From assembly GCF_015490265.1 (NCBI RefSeq), contig NZ_WFYD01000101.1, positions 1 through 40,059 on the forward strand: a stretch of 40,059 nucleotides of DNA, given 5' to 3'. Positions 15,518 through 23,989 of the stretch are shown here, piece by piece. The DNA is from Sulfurivirga sp. GTDB taxonomy: Bacteria; Pseudomonadota; Gammaproteobacteria; Thiomicrospirales; Thiomicrospiraceae. Under the pieces are notes generated by a model. It was not told where the DNA came from. It searched no databases and saw only the letters and a list, made by a program, of their open reading frames with translations. Position numbers and translations under genes: made by a program. How positions within the stretch are numbered: position 1 is the first letter of the stretch; each line of letters starts with the position of its first letter.

Positions 15518-16642
15518 ATGTTCGGATGCAAGGCCGAAAGGCAGCGTATTGCTCAGCTTGAAAGGGAAATCGAGCGCTTGCAACGGGAGAAGGCTGCGCT
15601 TGAGCAGCAGCTTGCCGATGCAGGACGCGTGCCGCAGAAAACGGTGCGTGAGGAGCAGCTGATGACACCTTTCTGCGAAAAACTGAGCCGGGCGTGGGCG
15701 TTGTTCCATGAGGGCTGCAAGGGGCAGCAGGGGCACATGTCCGAGATGGGGCACCGGCTGGCGGACGGCAAGAAGGATGTGGTGGCCGCAGCCGATGTGG
15801 TGGCCACCACGCTGCGCCAGATCGAGCAGGTGGGCGAGAAGGTGGCCCACTTGGCCGAGCAGGCGCGTGGCACTGCCGGTCAGGTGGATGGACTGGAGCA
15901 GCGCGCGCAGGAGATCGGCGGCATTGTCAGCATGATTGAGGATATTTCCGAGCAGACCAACCTGCTGGCACTCAATGCCGCCATTGAAGCGGCCCGTGCC
16001 GGGGAGCACGGGCGCGGGTTTGCGGTGGTGGCCGACGAGGTGCGGGCGCTGTCCCAGCGCACGGCGGCGGCCACCGCCGATATTGCCAAGCTGGTGGATA
16101 TCATTCAGAAAGAGGTCACGGCGGCCCGTGACCACATGGCGGAAGTGGCCGATGAGAGCACGCAGCTGGATGACCTCTCCCGCTCGGCAGCAAGCAACAT
16201 GTCTCAGGTGCGTGATCACGAACACAAACTGGAGCAGCTGGTCACTGCCAGCGCCCTGCGCAGCTTTCTCATGAACGCCAAGATGGACCACACCATCTAT
16301 AAGCTGGAGCTCTACCGTCTTCTGCTGGGGCTGCGTGATGACCTCACCGGCGATCAGGTGGGGGATGCCACCGCCTGCCGGCTGGGCAAATGGTATTACG
16401 AGGGCGAGGGGCGGGACTGCTACAGCAAGCTGCCCGGCTATGCCGACATCGAGCCGCTGCACAACCAGCTCCATGCGTTGGGACACAAGGTGGTGGAGGC
16501 CTGGCGGGCCGGTCGGCATGATGAGGCCCTGGATCATCTGCTGCAGCTGGAAGAGGTGAGCATGCGCCTGCAGGACGCACTGGAAAACCTGGCCCGTGTG
16601 GGCGAGGACCGGCCGGAAATTCTGTGTGTATCCACCTCGTGA
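15518..16642 (+). CDS. Soluble methyl-accepting chemotaxis protein with C-terminal CZB zinc-binding domain
   Basis: The 374-residue protein has no membrane segment. Residues 5-36 form a charged coiled coil. The MCP signalling hairpin tip is intact ([34 protein letters not shown]). The C-terminal ~110 residues match the chemoreceptor zinc-binding domain, with histidine/cysteine ligand positions in [22 protein letters not shown] and [13 protein letters not shown] receptors such as TlpD of Helicobacter sense zinc-linked signals including oxidants like hypochlorite; the ligand here is inferred. ATG 15518 is preferred because GAGAGG precedes it. No C-terminal CheR-tethering pentapeptide is seen. 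No che genes are nearby. Confidence 0.92.
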   Translation: MFGCKAERQRIAQLEREIERLQREKAALEQQLADAGRVPQKTVREEQLMTPFCEKLSRAWALFHEGCKGQQGHMSEMGHRLADGKKDVVAAADVVATTLRQIEQVGEKVAHLAEQARGTAGQVDGLEQRAQEIGGIVSMIEDISEQTNLLALNAAIEAARAGEHGRGFAVVADEVRALSQRTAAATADIAKLVDIIQKEVTAARDHMAEVADESTQLDDLSRSAASNMSQVRDHEHKLEQLVTASALRSFLMNAKMDHTIYKLELYRLLLGLRDDLTGDQVGDATACRLGKWYYEGEGRDCYSKLPGYADIEPLHNQLHALGHKVVEAWRAGRHDEALDHLLQLEEVSMRLQDALENLARVGEDRPEILCVSTS

Positions 16643-16726
16643 CAATTTCAGGGCGTGCTGGAATGGTTGCGGGGGCCCGGCATTCATACGCATAATGGCA
16701 GACGGGTGGCAGCTGGGAGAAAGGCC

Positions 16727-17176
16727 ATGAGATTGCAAGGATTGCTGGCGGCGGCGTGGTTGGCCGCAACGCTGATGATGACCGGGTGTGGGCAGGAGAA
16801 GATTCATGTCGCCTCGGTCAAGTTCATCAATATCGACCGGGGCTCCGGTCTGTTCGACCGGGCGATCCAGATCTGTTTTGACAAGCCGGTGGAGAGCAAA
16901 TACTGGCATCACATCGTCTTCATGAGCAAGGATGGAGTGAAGTTCGAGGGTGAAGGCTGGATCCGCCCGCTGGCCACGGCGAAGAATCCCAGGTGTCAGG
17001 ACAAGGTCATCTATATGTACATTGACAAGAACTCCCCCCCTGACAGCCGCACGCTGGTGCATGACCATATCAAACAGGGAAATATCGCTCAGCTGCTGAT
17101 CCAGATCTATCCGGACAAGCCGGAAGATCCCAAGCGGGCCGTGCCCATGGATGAGAAGCTGTTTACCAATCTCTGA
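16727..17176 (+). CDS. Small predicted lipoprotein of unknown function
   Basis: 149 residues from ATG 16727, preceded by GGGAGAAAGG. A signal peptide ends in the lipobox-like MMTGCG, giving a lipid-modified cysteine at residue 19; the methionine at -3 is unusual but tolerated. The mature part has FVKFINIDRGSGLF-like beta segments and two further cysteines, and I recognise no family. The larger frame from 16655 lacks a ribosome site and would bury the signal. It is followed by a strong terminator. Confidence 0.75.
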   Translation: MRLQGLLAAAWLAATLMMTGCGQEKIHVASVKFINIDRGSGLFDRAIQICFDKPVESKYWHHIVFMSKDGVKFEGEGWIRPLATAKNPRCQDKVIYMYIDKNSPPDSRTLVHDHIKQGNIAQLLIQIYPDKPEDPKRAVPMDEKLFTNL

Positions 17177-17203
17177 GTTCCATTCAGATGACGGACTCAA
17201 CCC

Positions 17204-17227
17204 GCCCGGCACCGCCGGGCTTTTTTT
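17204..17227 (+). terminator. Rho-independent terminator placed just upstream of truD
   Basis: A 7-bp GC stem (GCCCGGC/GCCGGGC) with an ACC loop is followed by seven T. It ends only 13 bases before the truD start, leaving room for the truD ribosome site but not for a promoter. Confidence 0.92.
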
Positions 17228-17240
17228 GTGGGAGAGGTAC

Positions 17241-18278
17241 ATGAACCCTGAAACCGTATGGCCCCGGGCGCCCGTGGCCCGTGCTTGGCTCAAGGCCCGC
17301 CCCGAGGACTTTCGGGTGACCGAGGTGCTGCCTTTTACCCCCGGCGGTGGCGGTGAGCACCTGTGGCTGTGGATGGAGAAACGGGGGCAGAACACGGAGT
17401 GGGTTGCCCGCCAGCTGGCACGGTGGGCCGGCATCCGCCCGCGTGATGTGGGCTGGGCCGGTCTCAAGGACCGTCATGCGGTGACCCGTCAGTGGTTCAG
17501 CCTGTGGCTGCCGGGGCGGGATGATCCCGATCCGGACACCCTTGCGGTGGAAGGCGTTCGGGTCTTGGAAAAGGTGCGCCATGGGCGCAAGCTCAACCGG
17601 GGCGCCCTGCGTGGCAACCGCTTTGAACTGGCGCTGCGGCAGGTGGAAGGGACGCGGTCCACCGTTGAGCAGGCGCTGACCCGCATCGGACAGGAAGGGT
17701 TTCCCAACTATTTCGGCCCGCAGCGCTTCGGTCGGTCGGGCGCCAATGTCGCTGAGGCGTTCGACTGGGCCGAGCGTGGCGGCCCGAAGGTGCCGCCTGC
17801 GGTGCGGGCCCGACATCTGTCGGTGCTGCGCAGTATGGCCTTCAATACCGTGCTGGCCGAGCGGGTGCGGCAGGGAAACTGGAATCTCATGCTGCCGGGC
17901 GAAGCGCTGGCGCTGGCCGGCAGTCAGCGCCTGTTCGTGGACGATGGCAGTCCTGATCTGCCCCGGCGAGTGGAAGGTGCGGATCTGCATCCGACCGGCC
18001 CGCTGCCGGGGGAGGGTGGGCTGCAGCCACATGCCGAGGCGCTGGCGCTGGAGCAGTCGGTGCTGGCCACACTGCCGAGGCTGGATGACATCTGGCGGCG
18101 CTGGCGCGTGACGGCACAGCGGCGCCCGCTGCGGGTGATGGCGGAAGAGCTGACCTGGGTGTGGCAGGATGAGGGGACGCTGCGGTTGAGCTTTTTTCTT
18201 CCCGCAGGCAGTTTCGCCACCTCACTGCTGGGCGGCGTGTTCAGGCTGTGGGAGAGGTTGCCTGAAAAAGCGGAGTGA
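17241..18278 (+). CDS. truD: tRNA pseudouridine(13) synthase TruD
   Basis: The 345-residue protein contains the TruD signature GLKDRHAVTRQWFS with the catalytic aspartate in GLKDR, plus LNRGALRGNRFELAL and FPNYFGPQRFG, both typical of the family. It isomerises U13 of tRNA-Glu. ATG 17241 is chosen because GGGAGAGG sits 4 bases before it and the encoded start matches the family's length. The preceding terminator and lack of room for a promoter imply that truD is read from upstream through the hairpin. It is followed by a weak hairpin (18287-18304) and a shared bidirectional terminator. Confidence 0.95.
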   Translation: MNPETVWPRAPVARAWLKARPEDFRVTEVLPFTPGGGGEHLWLWMEKRGQNTEWVARQLARWAGIRPRDVGWAGLKDRHAVTRQWFSLWLPGRDDPDPDTLAVEGVRVLEKVRHGRKLNRGALRGNRFELALRQVEGTRSTVEQALTRIGQEGFPNYFGPQRFGRSGANVAEAFDWAERGGPKVPPAVRARHLSVLRSMAFNTVLAERVRQGNWNLMLPGEALALAGSQRLFVDDGSPDLPRRVEGADLHPTGPLPGEGGLQPHAEALALEQSVLATLPRLDDIWRRWRVTAQRRPLRVMAEELTWVWQDEGTLRLSFFLPAGSFATSLLGGVFRLWERLPEKAE

Positions 18279-18315
18279 GGAAGGAAACCCGGCAGCATCC
18301 GGGTGCAGAGCAAAC

Positions 18316-18344
18316 GAAAAAACCCGGCACAGGGCCGGGTTTTT
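18316..18344. terminator. Bidirectional terminator between truD and glnA
   Basis: A 10-bp stem (AAAACCCGGC/GCCGGGTTTT) with a 5-base loop is flanked by A and T runs, so it works for truD on the plus strand and for glnA on the minus strand. Confidence 0.92.
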
Positions 18345-18364
18345 CTCTTCCGAGGCAGTAGGTC

Positions 18365-19768
18365 TCAGACGGAGTAGTACAGATCGAACTCGATCGGATG
18401 GGTGGTCATGCGCAGCTGTGTCACATGCTCCATCTTCAGATCGATGTAGGCGTCGATCATTGTGTCGGTGAACACGCCACCTGCCTTGAGGAACTCGCGG
18501 TCCTTGTCCAGCTCCGCCAGCGCCTCTTCCAGAGAGGCACAGACGGTCGGGATCTTGGCCTCTTCTTCCGGCGGCAGGTCGTACAGGTCCTTCTCGGCGG
18601 CCTCGCCCGGATCGATCTTGTTCATGATGCCGTCCAGACCGGCCATCAGGCAGGCGGAGAAGGCCAGATACGGGTTGGCGCTCGGATCCGGGAAGCGCAG
18701 CTCGATGCGGCGCGCCTTCGGATTGGGCGCGTAGGGGATACGGATGGAAGCGGAGCGGTTCTTGCCGGAGTAGGCCAGCAGGATCGGTGCTTCGAAGCCC
18801 GGAACCAGACGCTTGTAGGAGTTGGTGCCCGGGTTGGTGAAGGCGTTCAGGGCACGGGCGTGCTTGATCAGGCCGCCGATGTACCACAGGGCTTCCTGAG
18901 ACAGACCGGCATACAGGTCGCCGGCGAAGATGTTCTTGCCATCCTTGCTCAGGGACTGGTTGATGTGCATGCCGTTACCGTTGTCGCCTACAACCGGCTT
19001 GGGCATGAAGGTGGCCGTCTTGCCGTGGGCAACGGCAGTGTTGTGCACCACATACTTGAGCATCTGCACTTCGTCGGCCTTGTTGACCAGCGTGTTGCCG
19101 GCAACGCCAATCTCACACTGACCGGCGGTGGCTACTTCGTGATGGTGGGCTTCGACGGTCAGGCCGATCTCTTCCAGCAGGGTGCAGATGTCGGCACGGA
19201 TTTCGTGCAGCTGATCCACCGGCGGAACCGGGAAGTAGCCGCCCTTGATCTGGGGACGGTGGCCCACGTTGCCGTCCTCATACACCTTCTCGCTGTTCCA
19301 GCGGGCCTCGTCGGCGTCGATTTCGTAGAAGGCCTTGCCCATCTGCACGCCCCAGCGCACGCCGTCGAAGATGAAGAACTCGGGCTCGGGACCGAAGAAG
19401 GCGGCGTCGGCGATGCCGGTGGACTTCAGGTAGGCCTCGGCCTTCTTGGCGATGGAACGGGGATCCTTCTCGTAGGGTGTGTAGTCGGTTTCGAGAATCT
19501 CGCAGCGCAGCACCAGCGTGGGATCGTTGGTGAACGGATCCACATAGTAGTTCTCGGTGCGCGGCATCAGCACCATGTCGGATTCGTTGATGCCCTTCCA
19601 ACCGGCGATGGAGGAACCGTCGAAGGTTTCGCCTTCCTCGAAGGTGCTCTCGTCCACCTTGCTGGCGGGAATGGTGACGTGCTGCTCCTTGCCGTGGGTG
19701 TCGGTAAAGCGCAGGTCAACCCACTTGATGTCGTTTTCCTTGATGAACTTCAACACTTCTTGTGCCAT
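18365..19768 (-). CDS. glnA: Glutamine synthetase type I (GlnA)
   Basis: The protein has 467 residues, close to E. coli GlnA. Recognisable motifs are FDGSSIAGW (substrate loop), [11 protein letters not shown], the ATP-site region [21 protein letters not shown] and the adenylylation loop [10 protein letters not shown], whose tyrosine is modified by GlnE in proteobacteria. The enzyme makes glutamine from glutamate and ammonia with ATP and assembles as a dodecamer in the cytosol. GGAAGAG precedes the ATG. A -24/-12 promoter lies 46-60 bp upstream, consistent with NtrC/RpoN control. No glnL/glnG genes follow; the gene is monocistronic and ends at the shared terminator. Confidence 0.98.
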   Translation of the reverse strand: MAQEVLKFIKENDIKWVDLRFTDTHGKEQHVTIPASKVDESTFEEGETFDGSSIAGWKGINESDMVLMPRTENYYVDPFTNDPTLVLRCEILETDYTPYEKDPRSIAKKAEAYLKSTGIADAAFFGPEPEFFIFDGVRWGVQMGKAFYEIDADEARWNSEKVYEDGNVGHRPQIKGGYFPVPPVDQLHEIRADICTLLEEIGLTVEAHHHEVATAGQCEIGVAGNTLVNKADEVQMLKYVVHNTAVAHGKTATFMPKPVVGDNGNGMHINQSLSKDGKNIFAGDLYAGLSQEALWYIGGLIKHARALNAFTNPGTNSYKRLVPGFEAPILLAYSGKNRSASIRIPYAPNPKARRIELRFPDPSANPYLAFSACLMAGLDGIMNKIDPGEAAEKDLYDLPPEEEAKIPTVCASLEEALAELDKDREFLKAGGVFTDTMIDAYIDLKMEHVTQLRMTTHPIEFDLYYSV

Positions 19769-19813
19769 GGGCCACTCTTCCTTTTTGGTGGTTGAAAAAT
19801 CGCCTCAATGTTA

Positions 19814-19828
19814 GCCAAGCCCGTGCCA
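19814..19828 (-). promoter_or_regulatory. Sigma-54 (-24/-12) promoter of glnA
   Basis: The minus strand reads TGGCACGGGCTTGGC, matching TGGCAC-N5-TTGC with one mismatch (TGGC for TTGC) and with the GG and GC doublets at the required spacing. The predicted start is about 34 nt before the glnA ATG. Nitrogen control of glnA through RpoN and NtrC is well established in proteobacteria. Confidence 0.8.
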
Positions 19829-19925
19829 AAATGCCAATGAAAAGCTTTTATGGTGGGCATGGGATTGAATAATAAGCGTTTTTGCCGTGCGGACAGTCTC
19901 AGGGCAGGCAGCTGGCGCACAGCTT

Positions 19926-19964
19926 TGCACCGCAGAGATGGTGCAGGGCGCTTCATCTGGTGCA
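19926..19964. promoter_or_regulatory. Possible NtrC-type enhancer half-sites upstream of glnA
   Basis: TGCACC (19926-19931), GGTGCA (19940-19945) and GGTGCA (19959-19964) lie about 100-140 bp upstream of the sigma-54 promoter, where NtrC enhancers are expected. The classical NtrC dyad has 5 bp between half-sites; here the gap is 8 bp, so assignment is weak. Confidence 0.35.
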
Positions 19965-20038
19965 TCGTGGTGAGCAGGCGCAACGGAAGTGTCACAAAAG
20001 CGGGGTAAAATGCCAGCAATCCGCAGAGGAGGATGAGC

Positions 20039-20788
20039 ATGAAAGCGCAGATTGAAGAATTCAAGCAGCACGCCCTCAAGTCCTACAACGCCGACCTGGA
20101 GGCGTTGATGAACCATGTGCTGGAGCTGGGCGGACTGGTGGAGAAGCAGCTGGATACGGCGGTGCAGGCGATGCAGTCGGCCAGCGTGGATAAGGCGCAG
20201 GCGGCCCGTCAGCTGGATCGTCTGATCAATGAAGTGGAGCAGAACACGGACCAGGCGGCCATCCGCATTCTGGCCCGCCACCAGCCGGCTGCCTCAGACC
20301 TGCGCCTGATCGTCAGCTCGCTGCGCATTGGTATCGATCTGGAGCGTATCGGTGACGAGGTGGTCAAGCTGGCGCGCATGGTGGAGCGTTTCGATCGTTA
20401 TGGCGAGGTGTGCGTGCAGCTGAAGGCCTATCCCAAGTTCTATGAGCTGGTAGAGATGGCGCGCGTCATGCTCAAGAAGGCGCTGGACGCCTATGCACGG
20501 CTGGACATGCAGACAGCGGTGGAACTGCTGGAAGATGAGGAAAAGGCCGATGCCATCTATGACGAGGTGATGAACATCGTCATTGAGGACTTCAACGGCC
20601 AGGCGCAGAAGGATGTGCGCTGCTTTCTGGAGTTCGTCAGCGCCATCAAGGCGGTGGAGCGGGCCACGGACCACCTGGCCAATGTGGGCGAGAGCGTGAT
20701 CTATGTCATCAACGGTCGTGACGTGCGCTCCGCCGATCATGACATGATCGAAAGCCTGCGCGCCCAGCTGGAGCGGGACGAGGACTGA
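20039..20788 (+). CDS. phoU: Phosphate signalling protein PhoU
   Basis: 249 residues forming the PhoU double three-helix bundle, with the metal-binding E/DxxxD-type repeats visible as SSLRIGIDLERIGDEVVKLA and SAIKAVERATDHLANVGESV. PhoU represses the PhoR/PhoB response when phosphate is plentiful, acting between the Pst transporter and PhoR at the inner membrane. ATG 20039 is preferred over ATG 20033 because GAGGAGG ends right at 20032 and is properly spaced only for the second. It opens a phoU-phoB-phoR-pstSCAB cluster; in E. coli phoU comes last. Confidence 0.96.
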   Translation: MKAQIEEFKQHALKSYNADLEALMNHVLELGGLVEKQLDTAVQAMQSASVDKAQAARQLDRLINEVEQNTDQAAIRILARHQPAASDLRLIVSSLRIGIDLERIGDEVVKLARMVERFDRYGEVCVQLKAYPKFYELVEMARVMLKKALDAYARLDMQTAVELLEDEEKADAIYDEVMNIVIEDFNGQAQKDVRCFLEFVSAIKAVERATDHLANVGESVIYVINGRDVRSADHDMIESLRAQLERDED

Positions 20789-20806
20789 ATCGACGAGGAC
20801 TGAATC
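20777..20806 (+). repeat. Perfect 15-bp tandem duplication at the phoU-phoB junction
   Basis: GACGAGGACTGAATC is present twice in a row. Each copy holds the end of phoU (Asp-Glu-Asp, TGA) and a GAGGA ribosome-site sequence. The second copy ends exactly at the phoB ATG. Removing one copy would leave both genes intact, so this looks like a recent slippage event. Confidence 0.95.
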
Positions 20807-21508
20807 ATGACGCGGCATGTGCTGGTGGTGGAGGATGAGGCGGCCATTCGCGACATGCTCGCCTTCACCCTGCAGGCGGCAGGCTTCCGCGTCAGCCAGG
20901 CGGCAGACGGGGAGCAGGCGTGGCAGTGGTTGCAGGCGAACCGGCCCGATCTGGTGCTCGTTGACTGGATGCTGCCCGGCCTCAGCGGTGTGGAGCTGAT
21001 CGAGCGCATCCGCGCCCATGCCGAGCTGCGCACGCTGCCGCTGGTGATGCTGACCGCCAGAGGTGCCGAATCCGATCAGGTACAGGGTTTCGAGGCCGGG
21101 GCCGATGACTATGTGGTCAAGCCCTTTTCGCCCCGGGCGCTGGTGGCGCGGCTGCAGGCGCTGCTGCGCCGCCAGCCGGCGGATGGGACATCGCTCGATG
21201 CTGCGGAGCACTTGCGGCTGGGGCCGCTTGACATGGATTTGGCCGCCCACCGGCTCACCTGTCAGGGGCGCGAGGTGCGCCTGGGGCCGACGGAGTTCCG
21301 TCTGATGCGTTTCTTCATGCAGCATCCGGAGCGGGTGTTCAGCCGTGCCCAGCTGCTCGACCATGTGTGGGGCGAGCAGGTGGTGGTGGAGGAGCGCACC
21401 GTGGATGTGCACATCCGTCGTCTGCGCCGGGCAATGGAGGAGGTTGACTGCCCGGACTGCATTGAAACCGTCCGCGGGGTGGGGTACCGCCTTGCACGTC
21501 TCGATTAG
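20807..21508 (+). CDS. phoB: Phosphate regulon response regulator PhoB
   Basis: The 233-residue protein has an N-terminal receiver (VVEDEAAIRDML, phosphoacceptor aspartate in LVLVDWMLPG near residue 53, TARG, KPF) and a C-terminal OmpR-type winged helix (LGPTEFRLMRFFMQHPERVFSRAQLLDHVWG, RTVDVHIRRLR, GVGYRL). Phosphorylated PhoB binds Pho boxes, one of which precedes pstS here. GAGGA in the duplicated junction is the ribosome site. The 3' end overlaps the probable phoR start, so phoB and phoR are translationally coupled. Confidence 0.97.
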   Translation: MTRHVLVVEDEAAIRDMLAFTLQAAGFRVSQAADGEQAWQWLQANRPDLVLVDWMLPGLSGVELIERIRAHAELRTLPLVMLTARGAESDQVQGFEAGADDYVVKPFSPRALVARLQALLRRQPADGTSLDAAEHLRLGPLDMDLAAHRLTCQGREVRLGPTEFRLMRFFMQHPERVFSRAQLLDHVWGEQVVVEERTVDVHIRRLRRAMEEVDCPDCIETVRGVGYRLARLD

Positions 21509-22754
21509 CGTCCTGCTGCGCCATGAGCGCCTGATGCTGCTGTCGGTCGGCCTGCTGGCCGTGCTGCTGGCACTGGTCGCCGGGACGGAAGCGGCCCTGC
21601 TGATTCTGGCAGCCTATCTTGCCTTTCATCTGATCCAGCTGGCCCGATTCCTCTCCGGCAAGTCTGTGCTGCTCGTGGGTTTCTGGCCCTGGCTGCAGCG
21701 GAGCTGGAAACAGACGCAGTGGCGGCGTGAGCGGCGCATGCGGCGGCTTGCCCGGCAGCTGGCGCGGGATGAGGCGGTGCTGGACGCCCTGCCGGTGGGG
21801 CTGGTGCAGCTGGACGGCGAGGGCGACATTCAGCGCTTCAACCGGACGGCAGGGGAGATTCTCGGTCTGCGCCGGCAGGACTGCGGCACACCCATCCGCC
21901 ACTTGCTGCGTCTGCCAGAGTTCGTGCGCTGGCTGGCCGGTGGTGAGGACATCCTGCGGCTGGTGATGCCTGAAGCGCGCCTGCGGGTGCTGGCGCTGGA
22001 AAAGCGTCCGCTGGATCACGGTCTGCTCCTGCTGGTGCGGGATATTACCACTGAGGCGGATGTGGCCCGCCTGCGGCGGGACTTCGTGGCCAATGCTTCC
22101 CACGAACTGCGCACGCCAGTCACCGTCTTTCGTGGCTATCTGGAAACGTTGCTGGCGCTGGAGGAGCCGGCCCTGCAACCGGTGCGTCCGGCCCTCGAGC
22201 AGATGGCGCAACAGGCCGAGCGCATGCATGCCATCATCGAGGATCTGCTCACCCTCTCCTCGCTGGAACAGGGCATGGGACGCGATCAGCGTGAGCGGGT
22301 GGACATGACGGCCCTGATGGAGACGCTGTGTCAGGAGGCGGTGCAGCTGAGCGCCAACCAGCATGTGCTTGTTTTCGAGTGCGAGACGGAGCATGATCTG
22401 CGGGGCAACCGCTCGGTGCTGCATTCAATCTTTTCCAACCTCATCAGCAACGCGGTGCGCTACACGCCGGAGGGCGGGCGCATTGAGGTGCGCTGGCGCC
22501 TCAATGAGGCCGGAGAGGGGGTTTTTGAAGTATCAGACACGGGCATTGGCATTCCGCGCGAGCACATTCCCCGGCTGACGGAGCGTTTCTACCGGGTGGA
22601 CACGGCCCGCTCGCGGGAGAGTGGCGGCACCGGGCTGGGACTGGCCATCGTGCGCCACGGGCTGGAAATGCACCGCGGACGACTGGAGGTGGACAGCACC
22701 CCGCAGGTGGGGTCCACCTTCCGTGCCATTTTTCCGGCTAAGGCTGTCACATAA
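21492..22754 (+). CDS. phoR: Phosphate regulon sensor histidine kinase PhoR
   Basis: About 420 residues: two N-terminal membrane helices (LLSVGLLAVLLALVAG and ALLILAAYLAFHLIQLARFL), a short PAS domain (LDALPVGLVQLDGEGDIQRFN), the HisKA motif NASHELRTPVTVFRGYLETL with the phosphorylated histidine, and a HATPase domain (NLISNAVRYTPEGG, DTGIGIP, GGTGLGLAI). It phosphorylates PhoB when PhoU/Pst signals low phosphate. The start is uncertain: TTG 21492 has GGGG upstream and overlaps phoB by 17 bp; ATG 21534 would shorten the protein by 14 residues but keep the first helix. The last codons lie in the Pho box. Confidence 0.93.
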   Translation: MHVSISVLLRHERLMLLSVGLLAVLLALVAGTEAALLILAAYLAFHLIQLARFLSGKSVLLVGFWPWLQRSWKQTQWRRERRMRRLARQLARDEAVLDALPVGLVQLDGEGDIQRFNRTAGEILGLRRQDCGTPIRHLLRLPEFVRWLAGGEDILRLVMPEARLRVLALEKRPLDHGLLLLVRDITTEADVARLRRDFVANASHELRTPVTVFRGYLETLLALEEPALQPVRPALEQMAQQAERMHAIIEDLLTLSSLEQGMGRDQRERVDMTALMETLCQEAVQLSANQHVLVFECETEHDLRGNRSVLHSIFSNLISNAVRYTPEGGRIEVRWRLNEAGEGVFEVSDTGIGIPREHIPRLTERFYRVDTARSRESGGTGLGLAIVRHGLEMHRGRLEVDSTPQVGSTFRAIFPAKAVT

Positions 22755-22783
22755 GTTTCATATTTGTGTCATGGCACTGTTAA
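22744..22783 (+). promoter_or_regulatory. Pho box array (four PhoB half-sites) upstream of pstS
   Basis: Four 7-base half-sites occur at exact 11-bp steps: CTGTCAC (22744), GTTTCAT (22755), GTGTCAT (22766) and CTGTTAA (22777), each with an A/T-rich or 4-base spacer. They match the PhoB consensus CTGTCAT. A -10-like CACAAT (22794-22799) follows 10 bp after the last one, the spacing of PhoB-activated promoters. The first half-site overlaps the phoR stop codon. Confidence 0.92.
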
Positions 22784-22850
22784 ACCGCCGCGGCACAATT
22801 TTGCCCGTCTCGCTGAGACAGGCAGCTTATTCCAAAGGGAGGACCCAAGC

Positions 22851-23849
22851 ATGCTGAAAAAGATCGTTCTGGCTTCGGCCATGGCCATGACTGCCGTTTC
22901 CGTCCGGGCCGGCACCACCATCGAAGGGACCGGTTCCAGCTTCGCCTATCCCATCTACAAGTCCTGGGCGACCGAATACTACAACGCTACTGGTAACAGG
23001 GTGAACTACACGCCCACCGGTTCCGGCGCCGGCATCAAGGCCATCTCCGCCCGTGAGGTGGATTTCGGCGGTTCTGACAAGCCGCTGAAGCCCTCCACGC
23101 TGAAGAAGAAGGGCCTCTATCAGTTCCCGACCGTGGTGGGTGCCATCGCGCTGGCCTACAACATTCCCGGGGTGGACAGGCTGCGTCTGAGCGAGAACGC
23201 ACTCTCCGGCATCGTTCTGGGCACCATCCAGTACTGGGACAATCCGGTCATCCGGAAGGATAATCCGGGTGTGAAGCTGCCTCACAAGAAGGTGCTGTTC
23301 GTTCACCGGTCCGACAAGTCCGGCACCACCTTCGCCTTCACCTACTATCTGTCCAAGATGAACAGCGTCTGGCGTTCTCACTTCGGCGCCAAGAAGGCGG
23401 TCAACTGGCCGATGGAAAATCATATCGGCGGCAAGGGCAATTTCGGTGTCTCCACTGCCATCAAGACCAACAAGTACTCCATCGGTTACGTGGACTATGC
23501 CGATGCGGTCAAGAACGGCCTGAAGATGGCCGAGGTGGAAGGGCGCAACGGCCGCTTTATCAAGCCTGAGCTGAAAGCCTTCCAGGAGGCGGCCAGGTTT
23601 GCAGTGCTGGATCCGAAGAAAGACTTCTATGCCAACATCGCCTATCCGAAGAAGGGCTACCCGATCGTGTCTGTCACCTTCGCGCTGATCGCCAAGGAGA
23701 AACAGGATAGCAACCGCGAAGTGGTCAGGTTCGTCGACTTCGGCTTCAAGAACGGTGACGACAACGCCACCAAGCTGGGCTATGTGCCGCTGCCGGCAGC
23801 CGTCAAGGAGAAGGTGCGCGCCTACTGGAAGGAAAAAGGCCTGTACTGA
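22851..23849 (+). CDS. pstS: Phosphate ABC transporter periplasmic binding protein PstS
   Basis: 332 residues with a signal peptide (cleavage near SVRA). The mature start GTTIEGTGSSFAYPIYKSWA and PTGSGAGIKAI are hallmark phosphate-binding loops, along with GGSDKPL and HRSDKSGTT. It binds phosphate in the periplasm and delivers it to PstCA. ATG 22851 is chosen because AAAGGGAGG precedes it and because the longer frame would lie in the promoter. PhoB half-sites are directly upstream. A GC-rich hairpin after the gene may lower downstream expression relative to pstS. Confidence 0.97.
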   Translation: MLKKIVLASAMAMTAVSVRAGTTIEGTGSSFAYPIYKSWATEYYNATGNRVNYTPTGSGAGIKAISAREVDFGGSDKPLKPSTLKKKGLYQFPTVVGAIALAYNIPGVDRLRLSENALSGIVLGTIQYWDNPVIRKDNPGVKLPHKKVLFVHRSDKSGTTFAFTYYLSKMNSVWRSHFGAKKAVNWPMENHIGGKGNFGVSTAIKTNKYSIGYVDYADAVKNGLKMAEVEGRNGRFIKPELKAFQEAARFAVLDPKKDFYANIAYPKKGYPIVSVTFALIAKEKQDSNREVVRFVDFGFKNGDDNATKLGYVPLPAAVKEKVRAYWKEKGLY

Positions 23850-23895
23850 TCGCCCGATGGCTCTGTGAATTGTTTAAAATTCCTTCATTGACCGG

Positions 23896-23913
23896 CGCCC
23901 CCGCAAGGGGGCG
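23896..23913 (+). terminator. GC-rich hairpin between pstS and pstC (weak terminator or mRNA stabiliser)
   Basis: A 7-bp stem (CGCCCCC/GGGGGCG) with a GCAA tetraloop is followed by only TTTC. Hairpins between a binding protein gene and its permease genes commonly protect the upstream message or cause partial termination. A second inverted repeat, ACCCATG (23942-23948) and CATGGGT (23962-23968), lies in the pstC leader. Confidence 0.6.
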
Positions 23914-23989
23914 TTTCGTACGCACCCGACTGGGTGCCATGACCCATGTTGCGACCCGCACCATGGGTGATGTGATCGAGGCCTGATTC

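Noticed and set aside
23939-23986. 15-codon open frame in the pstC leader (MTHVATRTMGDVIEA)
   Set aside because: No ribosome site, and the inverted repeat ACCCATG/CATGGGT explains much of the sequence; a leader peptide is not supported.
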